64,000 nucleotides of DNA from Jackrogersella multiformis (Eukaryota > Ascomycota > Sordariomycetes > Xylariales > Hypoxylaceae): the NCBI GenBank assembly GCA_902806575.1, contig CADCXD010000010.1, forward strand, positions 1 through 64,000, read 5' to 3'. The position numbers and the translations under genes were made by a program. Under the pieces are notes generated by a model, which worked only from the letters and a program-made list of their open reading frames with translations, made no database searches and was not told where the DNA came from. This document shows, in pieces, positions 36,783 through 47,500 of the stretch; the stretch's first letter is position 1, and each line of letters opens with the position of its first letter.

Positions 36783-38744
36783 GGTGTGTAATACTGAAGC
36801 AACATGAAGTTGTCCCGCTTAGGAGTAAATTTAACGATTTTATCCCAAAGAAGAAAAACCAGATAAGGGCTTGAGGGGTGTCGGTTTAGTATGCTGACAA
36901 TAAGAGACTTGACGAGATTGTCGGTTTACGGCAGTACTTATGAATATGTCTTCCTCGACACGGCTTGAGACGATGAAATCAGTCACACAATCTATGAACA
37001 AAACCGATTATTATAGAGTAGATTTCATTCATATTAGACTAGAGGGCCCTCGTTAAGAGTTGGGATTTGAAATCCTGTTGAACCTAGGTTAGATTGTTAA
37101 TAATTATAGCAATATCGAGCCTGCGAACGTTGCTACACCATCGATAGCTATAGTCGTCATATGGACATAGATAGTTACCTAAACTAAAGCCTATGCCCGA
37201 AAATCATATCCGGCTTATACCCTCACTACTTCAAAGGAGATGAGAAGAAACAATGAATGATTGGAAGTCCACACGACTCGACCCTCTCTTCGCGTTCCCG
37301 AATTCCGTATCGTCGATAGGATGTAATATTTTCGAAGTATTCGTGGCCAATCCGGCTGGATCAACTCTCCAAAGCACTTGGCAGTCTCCGCAATACACCT
37401 GAGCACATGGCTGCGCCGCCCGTGAGCTGAAAATGAAATGCAACATCTCCCTCCCCTCCCACGAAAAGGAGGGTCGGCTTCACCGGGCAACATGTTACTT
37501 AATCGAGCTATCTTCCTTTCTATTTCTTTTCTTTTCCTATTACATCCTGCTGCAAGTTATGTTCCATCTGCCCCTATTATATTAATACTAGCAACCGGTT
37601 TCTTATCTTGTCATAGCTGTTCAATATTCATTGACACCAAGTTCGGCTTCTGCCTCGTGGCAAATATAATGAGAGCAATACAACAAAAATACCGGCAGAG
37701 AACCCCACACATAATACCACGAGAAGGAGAACGTAAGACGGCGAAGTAACATAGTAGCAACTACACTACACTACCCTACTACCCATCTGAATTAGTATTA
37801 TGTGGACTATATGTGGATTATCTGTAGTCAGTCAAGCTTCATCGATTATTGGACTAAATATTCCTTACCTTCTAACGCTGTATTCTACAGGGGGGGAGGT
37901 CTAAGGGGGCAGCATGATCGTGAGGATAATCATTAATGTGTCGGTAGGAACGTATCCACCTCTCTCCAGATACTTGCATACCTATAGACAGGGGCATCAA
38001 CCGGCAATGCTACTGTGGTAGTGGAATCATTCCCCAGCTAGGAATAACCATTTTTCACTACTTAGCTATTCTCTGGGCTAATATAACACATAGTATGTAA
38101 AAGTCAAAAGTACCTACATATTCTCTAATACGATACTTTAAAGCTACACGCAAATGGCTTTTAGTTAAATTCATATATTACATAGTATTCCGGGCACTTT
38201 AACTAATAACCTAGGTTAGGTCTACCTATGTCACAGCTATACGGTGATATATATATTTCGCACGGTACGTCACCTAAGTACATACTAACCTAATATGATA
38301 CATACCTAGGTAATAAAGGGGATATCCACGACAATCCCCTTGGGATGTTAATAGTATGCACATCATCCTTCTATGCACCCCCGTGAGAATGTTTTGCGTC
38401 TTGCTTCTAAGCTTAAGTACTTCGTACTCCGATCTGGCCTGGAATTATCACCACCTGGACGGTAAACCGTGGGGATCGCGAGGGCACAGACAAACTAAGT
38501 CTAGTCTCTATCTACACCAACGCCGAGGACCAACTGGATGAATATTCTTGACTTTCTTAGGTTATATGGAAATTCATCTCAGCCATAGGGGCGTAACATA
38601 TTTAACAGCTCATGACTTTAAGAATCCATTGATATATACATACCTTAATATATGTTATTACTAAGCTATAGATGTAACTAGGTGTATTATATGTTCGTAA
38701 ATGATCTTGCGTATCTCAAAACATGCCAATAATTAGATACAAAT
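36783..38744. other. ~2 kb spacer
   Basis: No gene I can support. Open frames at 37,231-37,446 (-), 37,438-37,749 (+) and 38,356-38,541 (+) have no recognisable domains. The minus-strand one contains Cys-rich text (CAQVYCGDCQ) that could be a gene scrap. The ACCTAGGT motif recurs near 38,210-38,310. Promoters for the decayed NRPS-like gene would lie at the left end. Confidence 0.55.
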
Positions 38745-40094
38745 CTAATTATAATAATCCTTTCCGGTATCTGATAAGTTAACCGTGCCTGAACGCGGTG
38801 CTGTTATCCGAACAAAATGATTCGGTTCCTTATCATGAGATTGGGACTGCTTGGAGTCTATCGAGACGCCAATATCCGTCTTGACGACGATTTCAGTAAG
38901 CCCGAAAGCTTGGCCTTGCTGTATATCGCTCTTACCCCCCCTCGTACTAGTTGGGGTTATCGTATCTTCTTTTCCTTGTCTCGTGAGTGCTTCCGTATCT
39001 GAATCGAGTAGGTCTGACTCCTGATTTCTACTTCTAAGGATGGCATGACCTGACCTATTTGCCCCCTTGCTGGAGATGCCGTATTGTCTCGGACCAACGC
39101 TGCCGGATCCGTATGCGGGTGCTGAACTGCCGAGCCCGAACCATTTAAAGACAACGGGTCGAATCGCCGGAAGATTTGCGCATATGAATCCTATTTCAAC
39201 CTCCACGGTACTCCAAAGGCCTCCGGCAAGGTTGCTATAAGTAAAATCGGCTGGATCGATCTCGTAGACGCCAACAATGCGGAGGATGCTTGCAATGCAT
39301 GCACTTGACCACCGAGGTTAGCAAAGGAGAGAAACCCCTTAATATATAGGTATGTATACCTATAAAAGAAAAAGTCGAACTCACAAGGCGCCGAGAAGAA
39401 ACAAAAAGCTTAGTGACCATTTTTTACTCCTGGAGGTATGTAAACGCCAAACAACAGGTAATGGCAAGGTAAGCACGGCAATATCACCAGCGACGTTGAT
39501 GATGGCTGAGGCCAGGTAAAATGCATTGCGGTCGATACAGTCCTCTAGGCTACCTTCCCAGAAACTCTTGATCGGAGTACACTGGAAGACGAAGGTGAAG
39601 AAGTTGGTGACGAAAATCATGAGTGAGAAGCCCCCAACTGCGAGGGCCGACACGCGAAAGGGTTTTGTGTGGAAAACCCTCCAGTAGAATATAAGAATGC
39701 CGACCTTGACGCCGAAGACGCCAATCGACCAGAAGATCTCATAGAGATAAAGATTCTATTTTACTCGAGCTGTCAGTATATTAACCCATCTTCCACCCTT
39801 AAAAAGGGGAGGGCTAAGAAGACTCCCCACCTTCATAAAACTTTGCACAGTCTCCTCGTCAAGATCTGCTTGGTGCTGGCCCGATCCATACACGAGCCCG
39901 ATGAAGTCGCTCGTGCTCATAGCTATGCATATGAGCATAGGCAGGGACATCCAATAGTCATCCCACCAAAGTTTTGCCCCCGATACTTTTCTCGCATAGA
40001 TTCGAAGCCCGAATGATAAGACTGACAACGCGAGACATGTCAGGACGATGCCAGTGGTGAGCCTCTGAGCGTATGTACTTGTGATGGACGTCAT
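38745..40094 (-). CDS. PTH11-like / fungal rhodopsin-domain 7-TM protein
   Basis: Three exons (39831-40094, 39385-39755, 38745-39288) joined by GT-AG introns of 75 and 96 bp give 392 aa. The N-terminal two thirds are hydrophobic helices with family landmarks: LRIYARKVSGAKLWWDDYWM after the first helix, NLYLYEIFWSIGVFGVKVGI, the conserved cysteine segment FQCTPIKSFWEG with a second Cys in EDCIDRNAFYLA, GDIAVLTLPLPVVWRL, and ILRIVGVYEIDPADFTYSN with VEVEIGFICANLPAIRPV near the last helix. The ~120-residue tail is polar and presumably cytosolic. The family contains Pth11, a surface-sensing receptor of the rice blast fungus; most members have no known ligand. There is no CFEM domain. The start is the first ATG before the first helix. 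Confidence 0.85.
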
Positions 40095-42579
40095 GGTGTT
40101 TTGTGCTCGGGCTCTGTGGCCTCGCTAGGGTTAAACTTCCTGATATCTCGACCAAGAGAGACGATATTTGAGAACGAATTATACCTCGACAGAAGTTGAT
40201 TCAGCCTTCAATATGTAAGCAGAATCAAGGCGCGGCTAGGTTATCCGGGGGACAGTTTAAACTATCGACCTAGTGGAGAAGATAGCCGGTAGGGTAGGGG
40301 GTGAAGACGACGATCGCCGTCATGGCCGCTAACTGCGATCGAAATTTCATGAGCACCAGATATAAAAATCATGCTTGTCAGATTGGTTGACTGATGGTGG
40401 GCTTATCCTTGTGTTTCGAGCTGAGTAGCTGTTACATAGGAGGAAGATGACCTGCGGTTATTGGGGTAACCATAATATTGCCTCCTACCTATGGCAATCC
40501 TTTTCTGCATAAAGTATGTCTGGTGCATAATAGAGAGAATCCCTAGGCCTACCTTAAGCTCCTTCTCGATGCGTTACACTGCACCGTCGGATCGCTGCGG
40601 CCACGAGGGCGTTGAATTAACATTGACTAGACGAAAGCTGCATTGCTTTCATCCGTTACGTACCATTGTTCTCTGCAGACCTGGAAAGTCCAGAAAAGGA
40701 TCATGTATGCGTGATTATCTCCATTACCACTACGGAATTTTTCCATCCCCGGGCTACATACCTACATACCTACATACCTACCTAGGTACTCACTTAGGAA
40801 AACACAAAGGGCATTGATCCTAGGTAATGCCTTAGCTCTCACGTATATAAAAAAGATTCGGGGAGATACAATATACGTACACCCAGGTATGACACGCGAG
40901 ATATATGTATGCGAGGCATAGGGTCTATTATTAACTAGGAAGGTAATAAGTATTATAATAGCCCCCGAGGCAAATGCTATGTTACTAGGTACGGTAGCGG
41001 GAAGACCCATGCTAGCACATCCTTCTACACGTAAGGGGGGCTGAGCATTGTTGATCTCTACCAATTAGCTACGCCTATGCTGCTATGTAGATTCCCCGAT
41101 GTAAATCCCCACAAGAGAGACGAGGGCATCTCCCGCTACCGCTCTGCCGCTTAAGAAATAGTCGCCCTCGCAGCTCCTCCCTTGAAAATTGTGGGTTCGG
41201 GGTTCCTACCTAGGTACATAGGTAGTATACTAGTAGATATACACATGTAGTAATATTCTATGTGAGATAGGTATATGAGATAAACCCACGGTAAAGGTAA
41301 TTGGTAGGATTTGGGATTCTCACCTAAGCCTTCATCGTCTTTTACAACTCCTTCTCACTCCAGCTTTAGTTTACCTGCCATAGTACATACATAAAGCATC
41401 AATAAAAGTAACTGCGTATTAATTATATTGGAATGCTACCCAGGAGGCTTTTGCAGGATGTGACATATCACTTACTACAGCAGAAGCAGTGAGAGTGGCA
41501 GGGGGTGGCTTGTCCATATGTGGACATAAGATTTCCGTGGGGGTTAGGGGAGAATCCGAATCCTTCTCGGCAGCTTTACATACCTACCAGGTACATACAC
41601 TAACCTTAGGTAGGTAATACGTACAGCCTCCCCTGCAGCATCATCGCGGAAAGGAAAGGAAACGAACGAACAGACGCTGGAGACACTGGAGACACATGCG
41701 TGACATGCCAAGGATCGCTACACGATCAGGAAGCATGGGAATTAACCTTAAATGAAGAACAAGCACGGTCATCTCCTTTCTCGAACGCCTAGGAACTACC
41801 TAGGGTATTAATAAGTAACAGATGCTTGCTACATAGTAATTGTGCCAACTGGCTCATACATTATACCTACCCCTAGGTACCACACATAGTTAACCGTTGG
41901 CTCTATCATACCTACATTTACATGGTTTAATAGTTCAAGTCTTTACTATTACATATTTTCTCGAGAGAAGGGCAAGCCAGCTTACATGTGTACGCTACGA
42001 TTTATAAAATAGTTTTATTCTTATCACCTTTTTAATTCAACGAGATTTAATTTTACATGAATTCCATTAGAGAGGTCTTTGTTTTAGCCAAGCGGGATAT
42101 ATAAAGACCAATCTTTATTTCTCGCATCTAAAAACCGGCTTTGGGGCGATATAACATCTGTAGGATCGATTCCTATAAATGAACCGCTTAGTTAAACCCT
42201 GGAGAGCATGGGGAAGTAGGTTAGGTAGTAACTAAAAGCACCGATTTCCAAGTCTAGACTCTTCTCCGGTCAAATAGAACGATGAATATTAAGCGATCCT
42301 TTATAGAGTGTTAGGTTAGTCCTTGCCAAGTGTATCTAACGGTGTCCTCGGCGCAATGAAATAGCAATGAAGGCACCCTTCTCGAACTCGTCTGTTTCCG
42401 TTTCTCTTAAGCAACCGTATTAGCATCGTCCTCCTTAGTAGTCTATTCAGGATATCATTCGCTTGTAGCGGCAGGATATCGGAAGATCAAAGGTAGAGGT
42501 TATTAATCTTGGTTCCTATCAAACCTACAGCCACAGACTCCTTTTTCATTCTATTATTCTTACCTCTGTCATTCACCGG
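40095..42579. other. ~2.5 kb spacer between divergent genes
   Basis: No gene I can support. It contains several ACCTAGGT or ACCTACATACCT runs (about 40,757-40,790, 41,207-41,225, 41,579-41,615, 41,790-41,880). Open frames at 40,491-40,817 and 40,762-41,064 are short, featureless and overlap these repeats. The last ~200 bases before 42,580 include pyrimidine-rich text likely belonging to the transporter promoter or leader. Confidence 0.6.
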
Positions 42580-43374
42580 ATGTCTATCACAATGTCAATT
42601 ACAGAGGGCAAGACTGCCGACCTAGAGAAGCAGGCGACCATCTCTCCCCGTTATCAGAATGACCTGCCCTATGCACCTCGAGCTGTTGCTAACCCGGCGC
42701 CGTTGGGGCTACTTTCCTTCGCCACGAGTATCTTCATGATCTCCCTCCTTGGGCTGGAACCCCGGGGAGTGAAGATGCCCAACATCATCCTCCCAAACCT
42801 CGTATTCTTTGGTGGAGCTGCTCAGTTCATTGCTGGTATTATGGAATTCGTCGCGGGTAACACTGTAGGTCTACAAAACATCCCCATAACCCCTTTGTCT
42901 ATAATGTAATACTGGGCTAATATTTCCTTGCCAGTTGGGAGCGACTTTGTTCACCTCATATGCTGCGTTTAATCTTGCGTACGCCCTGATTTTCCTCCCT
43001 GGAAGTGGCATTATGGCGGCCTACTCCGACCCTAACACAGGCGCACTTCTACCCGAGTTTCACCAGGCCATAGCCATGTTCGTCTGGGCTTGGTTTATCA
43101 TCAGCATGATCTTCACGGTGGCAACAGTCCGAAGCTCCTGGACATTGTTTATAGCTCTCATCTTCGTCGACATTACCTTGATCCTCTTAGCCGTTGGTAA
43201 TATGCTAGACCTGGAGTCGTGTCTGAAGGCTGCCAGCGCAACTGGGTTTATTACTGCGGCTTTAGCTTGTAAGTTATACGCCTTACCCTTTACTTTGGTC
43301 ATGAAGCGAAATATGTAGTGCTGACCCGAGAGAAGACTGGGCAGGAACTGCGGGTTTATGGGGTGACGGTATAA
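42580..43374 (+). CDS. GPR1/FUN34/YaaH acetate transporter-like protein
   Basis: Plasma-membrane acetate or ammonium-export family with six predicted helices. Exon 1 is 42580-42864 and exon 2 starts at 42935 after a 70 bp GT-AG intron. The family signature NPAPLGLLSFATS is present near residue 38, followed by LPNLVFFGGAAQFIAGIMEF and GNT-LGATLFTSYAAFNLA across the splice, then AMFVWAWFIISMIF and FIALIFVDITLILLAVG. The C-terminus is uncertain: a GTAAGT donor at 43,269 and an AG at 43,318 would add a 56-nt last exon ending at 43,374 (224 aa); read-through stops at 43,318 (222 aa). Both are shorter than typical members (~270-300 aa), and neither gives the usual AWYNALAGLLT-like sixth helix. The end may be degraded. 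Two in-frame ATGs (codons 1 and 5) could start translation. Confidence 0.8.
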
Positions 43375-44537
43375 CCCCTTTCAACATTCCAGTCGGGTCG
43401 CTAAAGAGAGAGTAATTTTGACTTACAAATTTAAACTGCTGGGATTTTTGTCAACAATAAAAGGGGAATAGGTTGAGGTTAGCCCTGTCTATCTGGGGTT
43501 AACTATAAACTGAAAGATATTGGCTGGCAAAAAGGCAGGGCATATGTTTTAATTGACAACCTTCTCTCGATGAGAAAGCTACAATGCCTACTATGATTAA
43601 TATGGCATATAACCTAGGTATTTTATTAATATATTCATCGTGATACCTTTATGATACCATCCTTACCTTAACCTAGGTTAAATAAGAATTGTGATATTAT
43701 AATTCATTAGGTTAGTTATTGTAAGTAATTTTTAAACAAAGGTATTATTAATACCCGGCCCGCCTATTCTGATTAACTTGATGAAAATATTTTATATTAT
43801 ATTAATTGCTTATTATAGTATATTTAAGCTGCAGGTAAAAGACATAACTCTTTAACCTCACCTATATAACTAGATCGTTTCGCTTTTTATAGGATGTTAA
43901 GGGGATGTAAAAGTAAGACAACGAGTAGCAACTTTATATATATATATGAATAAAGTACCCAAATAAGCTACCTCTTATAGTGGTACCTAGGCTAGGTCCC
44001 TAGGCAGGTTGGTGCTAATATACATACTACGTAGTAGGTAGGTACTAAGCTAAGATATACTAGTGTCTATCGATAGTACAAGTGGATACCTAATTAGTCC
44101 TCAACAAGCTCTATGTACATATTAACAGTAGGTACGTCCTGCGGATCTCCCCATGGCCCGTACGTACCCTTACGTACCTTGGTAGAAATAGGGAACTACG
44201 ATTGACTTTCTAATGATCCATTATTCTAATGACTACACACTCCCTTTTATTTATTTATCTATTTATTTATCTATTTATTTTATCAGACAAACGTATACAT
44301 CTACACAATCAAAACTAAATACTACCATCTACCTAGGTACCTAGGTAATCAATCATCTTGCATATACCGCTTGTGAGAAGACGAGGATACAATGCAAATT
44401 AGACAACACTGTCAGATTGTAAGGACGTTTGGATCTTCCGTCGAGTCGCCAGACCTGGGCGAGTTTGAGCTGCAAGACAAACTTCACGTCCTCCAACGTC
44501 TGAACTATTGACTATTGACCTGACACGGAAAGGGAAT
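43375..44537. other. ~1.2 kb spacer and phospholipase D promoter
   Basis: No gene. It contains ACCTAGGT motifs (43,612-43,620, 43,983-44,045, 44,332-44,350) and a TTTATTTATCTA microsatellite at about 44,247-44,283. The final ~200 bases would include the phospholipase D leader. Confidence 0.6.
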
Positions 44538-47500
44538 ATGTCCACTCTTGACCACGACGATTCGGTTCCGCCCTCGCCACCCTCTGCTTCTCACCGCCCG
44601 AACCATCTCCTGCCGAATCCGAATGCCCCTGTACCAGCTCACGGCCTCCCGCTCTCTGATACCACGTCGGTCCATTCTCCCGTCATATCCGATTCCGAAC
44701 AGCCAGTAGATTACCTGAATGGAGGGAGACCGCACGATAGCGCCTCTCCTCTTAATGCTACCTTTTTGGGCCAACCAGCAGCTCTGCGAACTCCATCTCC
44801 CCTGAGAACTTCCGAGGTGCAGACATGGGACAGAGATGCTGCAGCTCAAGGAGAGCCGACCTCTCCCGGACGACCAAGCGTGCAGTTTGCTCGCACCGAC
44901 GTCCTAGTTGACCCCCCACGGCAACACGCTCGACACGGATCATGGGACGAAGGAGACCTAAGGAATAGATCGCGTGGCGAGAGGTGGATTTCAAGACTGA
45001 GATCGACTCTGGGTAGCTCTGGACCCATCCAGCCGCCTAGATCTCCTGCGGCCTCTGAACAAGCACCTTACTCAGCTACCGCCTCGCCCGTCGTAGGCAG
45101 ATCCTACCGCGTCCCGGACACTCTGGATGAAGAGGAGGGGAGCGATGCTGACGTGGAAGCGAGCGCCGACGAAGGCCACGAAAGGGACGCACCTAAGAGT
45201 AAGAGGAAGAGGATGCGGCGTCGTTTGAAGCAGTTGGACATGTTCACCGCTCCGAATTCTCCTCGACCTCCTGATGATCTTGACTCTCCTAGGCCAAGCC
45301 GTCTGAACACTATGGTCAGACGCTCGACGATGCCCGAAGCTGCCGAGCATCGTGGTGGCATGTCCGAAGGAGAAGGTCGCGACCACCTGGCTGGTCGACG
45401 GCCCACCTGGGCACGTGGGAGCTCGTGGATCGGCTCTCAGCGGATTGGAAATCCCTCGGTTGAAGACATCGGGAGCCCACAATCTCGCACTCCTGGCCAT
45501 CGACGCCGCATCTCTGAGATGTTTGGCGCCGGTGGGACGTCCGATGGCGGTGACTGGCTGACAACCCCGAGGCGGCCATTCTTGGGTGCGGATCGAGCTG
45601 CAACCTTTGGTGTACAGAGGTGGAAGCAAGTGAAGCACACGCTTAGAATGCTAGGTAAAAGGAGGACAGATCAATTTGATTTCTACAAATCTGCCGAACT
45701 TATGGCCGAACTGCGAGCTGTGACGCCTGCTGTTGTTATTCTTGCCAGCATGCTGCAGAGAGACGAGCATGGGAACAAGCGTATACCCGTGCTTCTTGAA
45801 CAACTCAATCTAAGGGTCGTCGATAGCCGCCCGGAAGACAGCGCTAGCGAGAGACATACCATCTTTACAATCGCTCTAGAGTACGGTAGCGGGCTTAGCA
45901 GAATGAGATGGACAGTCACCCGTAGCGTTAGAGAGATTTGGAATATCCATTGGAAGTACAGGTTGTCCCTGAAGAATGACATTACGCTTCAGACTACGAC
46001 AAATCAACGAAACCGCCCAAAGCAGCCTCGATTCCCGCGAAAGGCATTCCCCTATTTGCGAACTTACCACAGCCTTGAGGAGTCTGACGAAGAAGAAAAG
46101 CCGCCGGGGACTAGGGCCGACGAGACAGTTGCTGAAGGTACTGCAGGGGAAGCGACCGCCGCCGAAGGCACGGCTAGCGACAACGACAGGCGACCGAATC
46201 CTCATAGGAAAAGATCACGCATCAACACATTCTTGCCACGACGGCAGTCCTCTGGGCTCGGGGAGAATGGCGAGGCGTCGCTCGCGAATGTCCAGAACTC
46301 CGCCGCTCTGAAGAAGAAATTTATTGAGAGGCAGAGGAAAACCCTGGAGAAATATCTTCAAGAGATGGTACATTGGCTCATGTTCCGTGCTGACAGCAAT
46401 CGTATCTGTAAGTTCTTGGAGCTTTCTGCCCTCGGTGTGCGACTGGCTGCCGAAGGTAGCTTTCATGGAAAGGAATGCTATTTGCATATACAATCGACAA
46501 ATGGCATCGACTTTAGACGAGTGCTCAGTCCGCAAAAGGTCATAGCACGGCACAGCCGGAAATGGTTTCTCGTCCGACAGAACTATGTCGCCGTTGTCGA
46601 ATCACCAGCTACTATGAATATATACGATGTCTACCTTGTGGACCCCGACTTTCGTATCGTATCGAAGAAAAACACTCTCAAACGGTTCGGCGCAAAATTG
46701 AAGGTCGATATAGAAAAGGGAGTCGAGAACGACGACCATCATCTCACCGACGAGGAGTCTCGTGGAAAACACCACACACTAAAGCTGTATTCTGCAGACC
46801 GAAAGATCAAGCTATTTTCTCGCAACCAGACAGTGCTTCGCCAGTTCGAAGAATCTGTCGTGGACATGTTGAAGCAGACACAGTGGCATGAACGGCACAG
46901 GTTTGACAGCTTCGCACCTGTGCGGAAAGCATCTTTTGCCCAGTGGTTGGTTGACGGACGAGATTACATGTGGAATGTCTCCCGCGCCATAAGCATGGCG
47001 CAAGATGTAATTTATATTCACGATTGGTGGCTGAGCCCTGAGCTGTACATGCGACGACCGGCATGCATCAGTCAGAAATGGCGTCTGGATCGATTGCTTC
47101 AGAAGAAGGCCAAAGAAGGTGTCAAGGTTTTCATCATCATTTATCGAAACGTGGAGCAAGCTATACCGATAGACTCGGAGTACACCAAGTTCTCGCTCCT
47201 TAACCTACATGACAACATCCTGGTCCTGAGATCGCCGAATCAACTGAAGAAGAACCAGTTCTTCTACGCCCACCATGAGAAGGTCTGCATCGTGGACCAT
47301 GATGTGGCCTTCCTCGGCGGTATCGATCTCTGTTTCGGTCGCTGGGATAACCCACAACACCCGATTGCGGACGATCGACCAACAGGCATGGAGCCGGATG
47401 GGGATCGCCCACGAGATGCAGAACACTGCCAGCTTTTTCCTGGAAAGGATTACTCGAACCCGCGTGTCTTAGATTTCTTCAAGCTCAATGAGCCTTACGA

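Noticed and set aside
37215..37749. Small open frames on both strands, one with CAQVYCGDCQVLW
   Set aside because: Short, mutually overlapping, without supporting splice sites or a recognised family; at most a gene scrap.
44508..44537. Upstream extension of phospholipase D by ten codons
   Set aside because: It begins at TTG, not ATG; the first ATG in frame is at 44,538.
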